From NCBI RefSeq assembly GCF_034372165.1, contig NZ_CP139698.1:1240001-1304000 (forward strand): DNA of 64,000 nt, read 5' to 3'. Shown here piece after piece: positions 26,709 to 35,511 of the stretch. The DNA is from Christiangramia sp. OXR-203. GTDB lineage: Bacteria; Bacteroidota; Bacteroidia; Flavobacteriales; Flavobacteriaceae. The notes beneath the pieces are model-generated. The model was not told the origin of the DNA. It did no database searches and was given only the letters and a program-made list of their open reading frames with translations. A program made the position numbers and the translations under genes. Positions within the stretch are counted from its first letter, which is position 1. Each line of letters begins with the position of its first letter.

Positions 26709-27584
26709 ATGAGATCAAAATTATACAATTTTTTAAATCATTTTTCTTCTATTTATCTTGAACGTTCTTCCTCACCCCTTCGAGTTCTAGCATATCATAC
26801 GGTGCCTGATAGAGGCAAATTTGAAACCCAGATTCGGTATTTGAAATCTGAGTTTAAAATTATTGATATTAATACACTGCAACTTGCGGCCCAGGGTAAA
26901 ACAGAACTGTCAAAAAAGTCTTTACTAATAACTTTTGATGACGGCGATTTTTCAGTATATGAAAATGGATTACCAGTATTAAAAAAATATGAATTACCGG
27001 CTATACTTTTTGTTATTTCGGGCTTAATAGATACTTATGAAGGTTTTTGGTGGAAGCAAATAGAAAAGTATTATGAGAATGAAGGTGAAACATACACAAG
27101 AGCCCGCCAGAAAGTTAATTTATTAAAACAAGTTCCGGAAATAGAAAGACAGAAATACTTAAGTAAAATTCCAACTTTAGATTGTCGCCAATTGAATACT
27201 AAAGAACTTGAAGAATTAAGTGTCAACAAAGTTGCAATTGCCAATCATACCCATACTCACCCTATGTTGAATAACTGTTCAGATGAGGAGATAGAAGAAG
27301 AATTAAACCAAGTTCAAAAGAGATTTGAAAAGTTGCCGTTTGCTTATTTCAACGTGTTCGCCTATCCTAATGGCAACTGGGATCATCGTACTGAAAAATT
27401 AATCCAGAACAAAGGTATTTCAGTAGCTTTTTTATTTAATCATGAATTGAATAAAAAAAGTTTGAATCCTTTAAGGATTTCCCGTATAGCAGTTAATACA
27501 AATGATGATTTACCAGAATTCAAAGTGAAAGTCTCGGGTCTTCATTCCAGAATATTGTCTTTAAAAAAATCCTTATCTACTTGA
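26709..27584 (+). CDS. Polysaccharide deacetylase (NodB domain)
   Basis: A 291-residue NodB-domain protein. The metal-binding aspartates are D77/D78 in LITFDDGD, the HxxxH motif is H180/H184 in ANHTHTHP, and FAYPNGNWD follows near residue 218. Such enzymes remove N- or O-acetyl groups from glycans. No signal peptide is evident, so it may act on lipid-linked intermediates at the inner face. It opens a + strand group that continues 4 bases on with a GNAT gene. Confidence 0.87.
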   Translation: MRSKLYNFLNHFSSIYLERSSSPLRVLAYHTVPDRGKFETQIRYLKSEFKIIDINTLQLAAQGKTELSKKSLLITFDDGDFSVYENGLPVLKKYELPAILFVISGLIDTYEGFWWKQIEKYYENEGETYTRARQKVNLLKQVPEIERQKYLSKIPTLDCRQLNTKELEELSVNKVAIANHTHTHPMLNNCSDEEIEEELNQVQKRFEKLPFAYFNVFAYPNGNWDHRTEKLIQNKGISVAFLFNHELNKKSLNPLRISRIAVNTNDDLPEFKVKVSGLHSRILSLKKSLST

Positions 27585-27588
27585 ATTT

Positions 27589-28464
27589 ATGAATTTAAAT
27601 CCGATCAATTATTCAAATGACGTACCTGAGATAGTTGCACTTCTCCGCACCAGTTTAAGTGATAATCATACTACTGAAAATTTTATGTGGAAGCATTATG
27701 ATAATCCTTTCGGAAAATCCTATGGTTTATTAGCGAGGGATAAGAATATAATTGTTGGTGCGAGAATGTTCATGTTCTGGGAATTTCGCAAAGCGAACAG
27801 GGTATTAAGAGCCATACGTCCTGTAGATACCATCACGCATCCAGAATATAGAGGAAAAGGGATTTTTAAAAAACTAACCTTACAAGGGCTTGATGACTGT
27901 AAGGGAGAGTATGATTTTGTATTCAACACACCTAATATTAATAGCTTTCCCGGTTATATCAAAATGGGTTGGAATAAATACGATAAGGATTTAAATTTCA
28001 AAATTGCATTAACATTTAATCTGAAAAGAAAAGGGTCTATAAAACTTTTGGAACAGAAAGAGTTTGACTTACAAAATATAAATCTAGCATCTCCAGACTT
28101 CAGAACTAATTTCTCCGGTAACTATCTGCGATGGCGTTATCTGGATAAATTATATAAGGTAGCTAAATTTGAAAAAGATTCTATACAGGTGTTATTGTTT
28201 TACAAATTAGAGAAAATTAAAGGTGTTAAAACTCTAATTATTCAAGATATACTTGGAGATTACCAAATGCATAAATCTGCGGTAACGGCCTTAGCAAATT
28301 ATATAAATGTATATATTGTTTTTTATCTAAATACGCCATTGCTTAACCTTAATTTTTATATTTCAAAAAAGAGGCACAATTCAATTGTAGTTGTTAAGGG
28401 TGATAAAGAAAAGATACCTGCTTCTTTAAGTTTCTCGGCTGGAGATCTCGACGGAAGGCTGTAA
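27589..28464 (+). CDS. GNAT family acyltransferase (paralogue A)
   Basis: A 291-residue GNAT protein. The acyl-CoA loop is HPEYRGKGIFKKL near residue 85, preceded by RPVDTITH, with NTPNINSFPGYIKMGW downstream. The N-terminal KHYDNPFGKSYGLLA segment is shared with the protein at 32164 (KHLENPFGKSIVLIA), so the two are paralogues. Position beside a deacetylase and glycosyltransferases suggests acylation of a glycan sugar. The substrate is unknown. Confidence 0.82.
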   Translation: MNLNPINYSNDVPEIVALLRTSLSDNHTTENFMWKHYDNPFGKSYGLLARDKNIIVGARMFMFWEFRKANRVLRAIRPVDTITHPEYRGKGIFKKLTLQGLDDCKGEYDFVFNTPNINSFPGYIKMGWNKYDKDLNFKIALTFNLKRKGSIKLLEQKEFDLQNINLASPDFRTNFSGNYLRWRYLDKLYKVAKFEKDSIQVLLFYKLEKIKGVKTLIIQDILGDYQMHKSAVTALANYINVYIVFYLNTPLLNLNFYISKKRHNSIVVVKGDKEKIPASLSFSAGDLDGRL

Positions 28465-28489
28465 TTTATAAGCTCAAGAAAAAAAATCT

Positions 28490-29617
28490 ATGAAAGTTTT
28501 ACTACTAATGAATTCGTTAGGTGCAGGAGGAGCTGAGAGGTCGATGGTTGAATTTGCCAAATTTCTTCATGGCAAACCAGATATTTCAGTTTCCTTTGTA
28601 TGCCTAGAGCGTCGTAAAATTGGCTTGGAAGAAGAAGTTGAAGATTCTGGAGTAAGAACATTATACTACTGGGGTAAGAAGGGTTATAAAACTAAAAGTC
28701 AATTTCTCCTGAAAATTCTAAGATCAGAAAGACCGGATATCATTCATTCTGTTCTGGTAGACTCGAATATTGTGTTACGCTTTGCCCGGCTATTTTACAA
28801 AAGTGGCAGTGTAGTGCAGAGTCTGGTTAATACACCTTATTCGCACGAACGTAAGAAAGATAACCAACTGCCGTGGCATAAATTTTTATTAGCAAAACAA
28901 TTGGATAAATGGACGGCAAGAATGATTCCTGACATTTTTTATCACTCAATTACTAAGGAGGTCTTAAACCATTATATACCTATATACGGGATAAAGAATA
29001 ATTTTAGGGTAATTTATAGGGGTAGGTATGAGAATAAATTCTTGGGGGTAAAATCAGAAAATAAAAATTTCACTCTTATAAATGCTGGAAGACAGGAGTT
29101 TGCCAAAGCTCAAATAGATATACTAAAAGCTCTCAAGTATCTACGTAGTAAATATCAGTTGACAGATATAAAATTTCAATTGCTAGGTAGACCCGGCCAT
29201 TATACAAAAAAGATAAATGACTTTATTGCTGAAAATGATCTGGAAGATCAGGTAGAGATCCCGGGATTTGTAAAAAATGTGGAAGAAAGATTGGTGAAAG
29301 CTGATGTATTCGTTTTTCCATCCTATTATGAAGGTCTTGGCGGAGCACTTATTGAAGCTTTTGCTGCAAAACTTCCCTGCATTTGTTCAAACATACCAGT
29401 ATTAAAAGAGGTGGTAGGAAGTGAAAAAGGTGCGCTATTTTGTGATCCTGGCGATTATCAGAAGCTTGGAGATAATATTTATCAATTATATAATGATGAA
29501 AACTTGAGAAAAGAGCTCAGTGAATATTCCTATACAAATTTTGAAAAAAAATATAAGTTAGAAAAAATTAATACTGAAATGTTACAAATGTATAGGGATT
29601 TAATAAAGTCAAAATGA
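28490..29617 (+). CDS. Glycosyltransferase family 4
   Basis: A GT-B glycosyltransferase of 375 residues. The acceptor-side glycine loop reads MNSLGAGGAERSM at residues 7-19, and the donor site has the EX7E pattern in SYYEGLGGALIEAFAAKLP. No membrane segments or signal peptide are seen. It overlaps the next glycosyltransferase gene by 4 bases (ATGA), so the two are probably translated together. Linkage is unknown. Confidence 0.9.
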   Translation: MKVLLLMNSLGAGGAERSMVEFAKFLHGKPDISVSFVCLERRKIGLEEEVEDSGVRTLYYWGKKGYKTKSQFLLKILRSERPDIIHSVLVDSNIVLRFARLFYKSGSVVQSLVNTPYSHERKKDNQLPWHKFLLAKQLDKWTARMIPDIFYHSITKEVLNHYIPIYGIKNNFRVIYRGRYENKFLGVKSENKNFTLINAGRQEFAKAQIDILKALKYLRSKYQLTDIKFQLLGRPGHYTKKINDFIAENDLEDQVEIPGFVKNVEERLVKADVFVFPSYYEGLGGALIEAFAAKLPCICSNIPVLKEVVGSEKGALFCDPGDYQKLGDNIYQLYNDENLRKELSEYSYTNFEKKYKLEKINTEMLQMYRDLIKSK

Positions 29618-30735
29618 AAATACTCCAGTTGGTAACAAAAAGACAGTATCGTGGCGCCGAAGTATTCGCTGCAAACCTAAGTAAAGAATTGCTTTTACTA
29701 GGACATGATATAATTTTTGTAGGCTTATATCGAAACGACAGTAATGTGTTGGAGGTTTCTGGCGCTCATCATGAAGATTTGGTTGAAGCGGAAAGAACAT
29801 TTTCTGCTACGTTGATTAAGAATCTCGTAAAATTGATAAGGAGAGAACGCCCGGATGTTATACAGTGTAATGGTTCAGATACATTGAAATATATGGTTGC
29901 GGCTTCTTATTTTACTTCCTCCATTCCTATTACATATCGAAATATAAGTATGATAAGCGTCTGGTTAAACGGTTCTTTAAAAACCTTTGTTTATAGAAAG
30001 ATGTTTGAACGCATAGAGCATGTAACTTCCGTAGGGTCAGAGGCGGCTGAAGATTTTGTAGTAGCTTTGCAATATCCTAGGAAACAGATTTCAGTAATAA
30101 GAAGAGGGATACCGTTAAAAAAAATTGAGCAATCAAGTATAGCTCCTATAAAGGAGGATTTTGGAATGAAATCTGAAGATAGGATCGCTGTGCATATTGG
30201 CAATTTTAGTTTAGAGAAAAACCATGAGTTTTTACTGGAAGTTTTTAAAGAGATCAAAAAAATCAATAATCGCTTAAAATTAGTAATGGTAGGGAATGGC
30301 GTGCATTTTGAAAATATTAGAAACAGAATTCAGGAATTTAATCTTCAGGAAACAGTTTTTGTGACAGGTTTTAGAAGTGATATTCCAGAAATTCTTGCCG
30401 CTGCACACTGTTTTGTATTATCCAGTAAAGTAGAAGGGGTGCCGGGAGTAATTCTTGAAGCAGCCGCTCAAAAAGTTCCTACGGTGGCCACCAATGTAGG
30501 TGGTGTTAAAGAAGTTTTAATTGATAATCAAACCGGTTTTATTATAGATGACTTTAATAAAGAAAAATTTGCAGAGAAAGTAATAGAAATTCTAACTAAT
30601 GAAACTTTGCAGTTAAAACTTGGTTCTAATGCTTATAATATGGTTGAAATGGATTTTAATCCGGTTAAGAATGCCATCAAATTTGAAGATCTATACAGAG
30701 ACCTAATGAAGGGCTCTCAAACGACTTATCCTTAA
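29614..30735 (+). CDS. Glycosyltransferase family 4
   Basis: A 373-residue GT-B glycosyltransferase. The N-terminal loop reads VTKRQYRGAEVFAANL, the domain linker region has VHIGNFSLEKNHEFLLEVF, and the donor site is SSKVEGVPGVILEAAAQKVP followed by ATNVGGVKEVL. It overlaps the preceding gene by 4 bases. The 115 bases after it hold no gene. Confidence 0.9.
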   Translation: MKILQLVTKRQYRGAEVFAANLSKELLLLGHDIIFVGLYRNDSNVLEVSGAHHEDLVEAERTFSATLIKNLVKLIRRERPDVIQCNGSDTLKYMVAASYFTSSIPITYRNISMISVWLNGSLKTFVYRKMFERIEHVTSVGSEAAEDFVVALQYPRKQISVIRRGIPLKKIEQSSIAPIKEDFGMKSEDRIAVHIGNFSLEKNHEFLLEVFKEIKKINNRLKLVMVGNGVHFENIRNRIQEFNLQETVFVTGFRSDIPEILAAAHCFVLSSKVEGVPGVILEAAAQKVPTVATNVGGVKEVLIDNQTGFIIDDFNKEKFAEKVIEILTNETLQLKLGSNAYNMVEMDFNPVKNAIKFEDLYRDLMKGSQTTYP

Positions 30736-30850
30736 TTTGAAGATTCCTGAGAGATGTTAAAGTCTTATCAAATCTCGGGTTATACGCTGAACTCCTTCTT
30801 TTAATAATTAATTTTGAAGCTGGGTCAATCAAACAACCAATTTCTATCAA

Positions 30851-31969
30851 ATGAGAAAGATAAAAGTACTCCACATTATCAAATCATTGGGTCGTGGAGG
30901 AGCAGAGATGTTGTTGCCAGAAACACTAAGACTTCATAATAAAGAAAAATTTGAGTTCGATTACGTTTATTTCCTTCCCTGGAAGAACCAGATGGTTAAG
31001 GAAATTAGCGAACAGGGAGGGAAAGTTATATGTATAGAGGCAAATAATAATCTCAGTTTACTCTCAAAGTATAATGAAGTTGCTAAATACTGTAAGAAAA
31101 ATAATATAGATATTATTCATTCTCATTTACCCTGGTCTGGTTTTCTCTCAAGGCTTGTTTATAAACAAACTGGCATACCTCTTATTTATACCGAACATAA
31201 TATTCAGGAGCGCTATCACGTAGCAACTAAAAAATTAAATGCCTTTACATTTAATTGGCAAAGTAAAGCTATTGGTGTTTCTGCTGATGTTAGTAAATCT
31301 ATATCGGAAAATATCAACCCGGATATTTCAGTACAAACCCTATTAAATGGCGTAAATACCCAGAAATTTTTTAGGGATGAAAAAGCTGCAAATAATATAA
31401 AAAGGAAATATAAAATCCCCAAGAATGCATTAGTGGTTGGAAATTTAGCGGTTTTCAGAGAACAAAAAGATCTGGTTTCTTGGGTCAAAGCTTTTAAGGT
31501 CATTAATGAATCAATGCCGGCCGTATATGCTTTAATAGTTGGTGCTGGCCCAAAACAATCTGAAATTCAAGAGCTTATAAAAGCACTTGATCTCGAAGGA
31601 AAAATTATTCTTCCGGGATTACAAACTAATACCGTTGCCTATCTATCTGCTATGGATATATTCATGATGAGTTCCCAGTTTGAGGGATTGCCCATAGCCT
31701 TACTGGAGGCCATGAGTATTGGTTGCGCTATTGTTTCAACCAAAGCCGGGGGAGTGGTGGAAGTCATAGAACATAACAAAAATGGACTATTGAGTGAGGT
31801 TGGAGATTCAAAAATGCTTGCAGAGAATTGTACTAAAATATTAAATAATACTTCTTTAAGGAAGATGCTACAAGCAGCAGCGCGAGAAAGAGTAGTAGAT
31901 GCCTTTAGCCTGGAAAATATGGTAGATGAATTAGAGAGGTGCTATATGGAGCTAGCACCAAAAAATTAA
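30851..31969 (+). CDS. Glycosyltransferase family 4
   Basis: A 372-residue GT-B glycosyltransferase. Signatures are IKSLGRGGAEMLLPE at the N-terminus, IIHSHLPWSGFLSRL near residue 94, LLNGVNTQKFF near 160 and the EX7E donor motif SSQFEGLPIALLEAMSIG. The GGAE and EHN motifs point to the common family 4 subgroup of capsule loci. It is preceded by a 115-base gap and followed by 194 bases without a recognisable gene. Confidence 0.9.
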   Translation: MRKIKVLHIIKSLGRGGAEMLLPETLRLHNKEKFEFDYVYFLPWKNQMVKEISEQGGKVICIEANNNLSLLSKYNEVAKYCKKNNIDIIHSHLPWSGFLSRLVYKQTGIPLIYTEHNIQERYHVATKKLNAFTFNWQSKAIGVSADVSKSISENINPDISVQTLLNGVNTQKFFRDEKAANNIKRKYKIPKNALVVGNLAVFREQKDLVSWVKAFKVINESMPAVYALIVGAGPKQSEIQELIKALDLEGKIILPGLQTNTVAYLSAMDIFMMSSQFEGLPIALLEAMSIGCAIVSTKAGGVVEVIEHNKNGLLSEVGDSKMLAENCTKILNNTSLRKMLQAAARERVVDAFSLENMVDELERCYMELAPKN

Positions 31970-32163
31970 TAGTTGGTAAAATTTCGCATATCTATTGATT
32001 CTCGATATGAAAAGCTTATTATTTACTGGCTTTATGAATCTCTTAAATTTTTTTTAAAAACCTATAGGTAAGTTTAAGACTCCAGTTCATATCAGGTTTC
32101 TTTTTAAAACTGTATTTGAAATTCTAATATTCAAGTGAAATTATAATATAGAAATTGTTACTT

Positions 32164-33105
32164 ATGGAAATTCGGGAAGCTGATGAATATGATATTCCTA
32201 AAATTGTCAAGGTTTTAAAAGCCAGCTTGGGAGAAGATCAACTAGAACTTTCAGAAAAAGTATGGAAATACAAGCATCTAGAGAATCCATTTGGAAAATC
32301 TATTGTTTTAATTGCTGATGAAAATAAAGAAACTATAGGAGTTCGTGCATTTATGCGTTGGGAATGGCAATTCGGGAAAGAAAAATTTCAAGCATTGAGA
32401 GCGGTAGATACTGCTACTCATCCAAGCCATCAAGGGAAGGGAGTTTTTAAAAAATTAACTTTGAAAGCTGTTGAAAACTCAAAAGCAAATGATTATCATT
32501 TTATATTTAATACTCCAAATGAGCAAAGCCGGCCGGGCTATTTAAAAATGGGATGGAAGGAGGTTGGTAAAATACATGTAGGAATAAAGCCTTCTTTCTC
32601 ATTTTTGAAATTTAAAAATACTGGCAAATCTTATGAAATTAGAAAAAATATTACCAATGAGCATTTAGATAGCTTATGTAGAGAATGGAATAATAAATTA
32701 GCAGCTAAACCTGGTTTATTTACTCCTAAATCTGCTGAGATGCTTAGGTGGCGTTATGAAGAAAACCCACTACAGTCTTATGAAGTTCTCGCTGATAACG
32801 GGTATTATTTAGCTGCTTATGTGAAAAAAAGAGGTAGTTTTAAGGAATTCAGGGTAGCGGAGTATATTTATGATGAAAAATTATTGAGTAAAAAGGAACT
32901 AAAAACAATTATAGATAGATTGGTAAGTAATTTTAGCTGCCAGATGGTTAGTTTTTCCCCAAATTTATTGAAAATGTCTGGTAAAAAAGGGCATTTTGGA
33001 CCAGTATTAACCCTTAATACTCTCAATGTAGAAGATATCCAAAATGAGGAATTTTTAAAACTTACTAATTGGAATAATAGCCTGGGAGACTTAGAATTAT
33101 TTTGA
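32164..33105 (+). CDS. GNAT family acyltransferase (paralogue B)
   Basis: A 313-residue GNAT protein and paralogue of the one at 27589. The ATG at 32164 (MEIREADEYD) is preferred over an in-frame TTG 9 bases upstream. The acyl-CoA loop is HPSHQGKGVFKKL, preceded by RAVDTATH, and NTPNEQSRPGYLKMGW follows, in the same order as in paralogue A. A C-terminal part with MLRWRYEENPL suggests a second GNAT-like half. It lies 1 base before the Wzy-like gene. The substrate is unknown. Confidence 0.82.
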   Translation: MEIREADEYDIPKIVKVLKASLGEDQLELSEKVWKYKHLENPFGKSIVLIADENKETIGVRAFMRWEWQFGKEKFQALRAVDTATHPSHQGKGVFKKLTLKAVENSKANDYHFIFNTPNEQSRPGYLKMGWKEVGKIHVGIKPSFSFLKFKNTGKSYEIRKNITNEHLDSLCREWNNKLAAKPGLFTPKSAEMLRWRYEENPLQSYEVLADNGYYLAAYVKKRGSFKEFRVAEYIYDEKLLSKKELKTIIDRLVSNFSCQMVSFSPNLLKMSGKKGHFGPVLTLNTLNVEDIQNEEFLKLTNWNNSLGDLELF

Positions 33106-33106
33106 T

Positions 33107-34309
33107 ATGCTAGGAGTTCTCTTCTTAATAATACTATTTTTCGCTATAAATCAGGTGATATTTAATATTTACCAGAAAAGGCATAGATTCTTGGATAAGA
33201 AGAAAATGAATCTTCTTTATTTTTATCATCTAATCTTTTTTGGCGTTTACCTATGGTATGCTTACAATAATCCTTCCGATTCAAAAGGATATTATGCCAA
33301 TGTTAATATTCATAATGGATCTTGGTTTGAATTGTTTGGAACTGATACCGATTTTATTGATTTTTTAGCTTATCCTCTCAATTCCATCGGTTTTAGCTAT
33401 GAGATGCAAATGCTGTCTTTCGCTTGGTTAGGGTATTTAGGTTTCTTCTATGCCTATCTATTCTTTAGGGAAAAAATACCAATCAAAATAAAAGCTTTTA
33501 AATCTATCGATCTTTTAACGCTTATACTGTTTTTGCCAAACATGCATTTCTGGACTGCTTCATTAGGTAAAGGTTCTACTATCTTTTTTGGATTAATGAT
33601 GTTTACTTATGGAATAGTAAAACCGGGATCCAGGATATTTTTACTCATTTTGAGCTCGTTCATTATATATCACATTAGACCACATGTTTTTATGTTTGTT
33701 GCTGTGGGAGCAGTAGCCGGATATATGAGTGGAAAAGAGCAGATCCCTTTTTGGCAGAAGGCCTCTGTTTTTGTAGTATTAATTGGAACATTACTTTTAG
33801 TACAGGATCAAATTTTAGCTGTAATGGGTTTACAGGGTTCTGAAAATTTAATCGAAGATTTCCAGGCACAATCTGAAGAACGTTCAGAAGATTTGAGTGA
33901 CGCCGGCTCTGGGGTGGATATGTCTTCTTACCCACTTCCACTCAAATTATTCACATTTTGGTTCAGACCTTTATTTATCGATGCGCCTAATGCATTGGGT
34001 CTGATAGTTTCAGTAGAAAATTTAATCTATCTTTTACTTTTTTTTAAAATTCTAAAAAAGGATTTTATCAAGTTCATTAAGAAGTCTCCGGCAGTGGTTA
34101 AGATGAGTTTCGTAATATTTTTTATGACCTCTTTCGCAATGACTTTCGTCATGTCTAATTTGGGGATTATTATGCGGCAGAAGTCTATGGTAATGTATTA
34201 TATTTTCTTTGTTATTTATTACTACCTGGCACAGAAAAAATATGAAAAGTTCATGAAGTTGAAACGTTTGAAAGAGAAAAGGAAAAACTCAAATTTGACA
34301 CCAGTTTAA
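33107..34309 (+). CDS. Wzy/EpsG-like polysaccharide polymerase (multi-pass membrane protein)
   Basis: A 400-residue integral membrane protein with about ten hydrophobic segments, for example residues 1-18, 36-52, 103-121, 162-188 and 203-225. A central hydrophilic loop of about 50 residues is rich in acidic side chains (around SEERSEDLSDAGSG). Conserved-looking polar motifs near membranes are LPNMHFWTASLGKGS and YHIRPHVFMF. An R-x-H pair and a large periplasmic loop are typical of Wzy-type polymerases, which vary greatly in sequence. It is the only such protein in the window. Substrate specificity is unknown. Confidence 0.65.
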   Translation: MLGVLFLIILFFAINQVIFNIYQKRHRFLDKKKMNLLYFYHLIFFGVYLWYAYNNPSDSKGYYANVNIHNGSWFELFGTDTDFIDFLAYPLNSIGFSYEMQMLSFAWLGYLGFFYAYLFFREKIPIKIKAFKSIDLLTLILFLPNMHFWTASLGKGSTIFFGLMMFTYGIVKPGSRIFLLILSSFIIYHIRPHVFMFVAVGAVAGYMSGKEQIPFWQKASVFVVLIGTLLLVQDQILAVMGLQGSENLIEDFQAQSEERSEDLSDAGSGVDMSSYPLPLKLFTFWFRPLFIDAPNALGLIVSVENLIYLLLFFKILKKDFIKFIKKSPAVVKMSFVIFFMTSFAMTFVMSNLGIIMRQKSMVMYYIFFVIYYYLAQKKYEKFMKLKRLKEKRKNSNLTPV

Positions 34310-34496
34310 GATGCTAGCGAGCAAGCAAATCTTCTTAATCAATGAAATTTAGATTTAATCTAGTATTTCTTTTACTCTTATTTTAGCCGATCTTGTATTA
34401 ATATTAAATAGAGCTATTTTCATTTAATAATATTTACGACTTTCTAACATTTACAATTTATAGCTAAATGATTTTAGGAAAAAATTTTAAATAACT

Positions 34497-35462
34497 ATGG
34501 GAAATGGATCTTTAGTAATTTCTTTAGATTTTGAATTATTATGGGGTGTCTTTGATAAAGTTAATTGGATGGAAAAAAAGGAGTATTTCCTTAATACCCG
34601 CAAAATTATACCTGAAATTCTCAAACTATTTGAAGATTATAATATTGCCTGCACCTGGGCAACTGTTGGCATGCTTTTTAATCAAAATTGGGAAGAATGG
34701 AATGCTAATATGCCTGAGGTATTACCAAATTATAAGAATCGGGCTCTTTCTGCATATAGTTATGGCAAGAAAATTCAATCTGAAGAAAACGAGGTATTGT
34801 GTTTCGCGCCAGATATTATAAAAAGTATTGTAAATACCCCCAGACAGGAAGTAGCCACCCATACCTATTCTCATTACTATTGCCTTGAACATGCCCAGAC
34901 TATTCATAGTTTTGAGACCGATCTTCAACAGTGTGTAGACATGGCAATACTATGTGGTGTGAATTTAACATCACTTGTTTTTCCCCGAAATCAATTTAAT
35001 AAAGAATATTTGAAAGTTTGCAAAAATTTGGGAATTGATAATGTACGTTCTAATCCTACCGATTGGTATTGGAGGAGTACAAAAAACAACTCTATTCTAA
35101 ATAAAATTTTTAGAACCGGTGATGCCTATGTAGGTCTTAATGATAAGTCCTACAAACAGCCTGAAGACCCTATTAATTTTAACCTACCAATATCTCAAAA
35201 AGCATCCAGATTTCTGAGACCTTATTCTACCAATAAAAGATTTAATGATTTAAAATTAAAAAGAATCAAAGGAGAAATGACTAAAGCTGCTCTCAACGGA
35301 GAAATTTATCATTTATGGTGGCATCCACATAATTTCGGGAATCACCCGGATGAAAGTCTGGAAGACCTGAAGCAGCTTCTAATTCATTTTGACAATTTGA
35401 GAAAAAAACATGGCTATTCATCACTAAATATGGATGATATAGGAAGGCTAGTCAAAAAATAA
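34497..35462 (+). CDS. Polysaccharide deacetylase-like protein (NodB fold)
   Basis: A 321-residue NodB-fold protein of the subgroup beginning SLDFELLWG, where the metal aspartate sits in a D-x-E context. ATHTYSHYY supplies the HxxxH metal pair, FPRNQFN is the third motif and HLWWHPHNF holds a C-terminal histidine. The catalytic pattern is not the classical TFDDG of the protein at 26709, so activity is less certain. It lies between the polymerase gene (187 bases away) and asnB. Confidence 0.78.
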   Translation: MGNGSLVISLDFELLWGVFDKVNWMEKKEYFLNTRKIIPEILKLFEDYNIACTWATVGMLFNQNWEEWNANMPEVLPNYKNRALSAYSYGKKIQSEENEVLCFAPDIIKSIVNTPRQEVATHTYSHYYCLEHAQTIHSFETDLQQCVDMAILCGVNLTSLVFPRNQFNKEYLKVCKNLGIDNVRSNPTDWYWRSTKNNSILNKIFRTGDAYVGLNDKSYKQPEDPINFNLPISQKASRFLRPYSTNKRFNDLKLKRIKGEMTKAALNGEIYHLWWHPHNFGNHPDESLEDLKQLLIHFDNLRKKHGYSSLNMDDIGRLVKK

Positions 35463-35485
35463 AATAAGAATAAGCTTTATACTTA

Positions 35486-35493
35486 TATATTTG
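35486..35493 (+). promoter_or_regulatory. Candidate -7 promoter element before asnB
   Basis: TATATTTG matches the TAnnTTTG consensus and lies 18 bases before the asnB ATG. No TTG is found at the expected -33 position, so only the -7 half is supported. Confidence 0.3.
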
Positions 35494-35511
35494 CAGATTT
35501 AAAAAATATCT

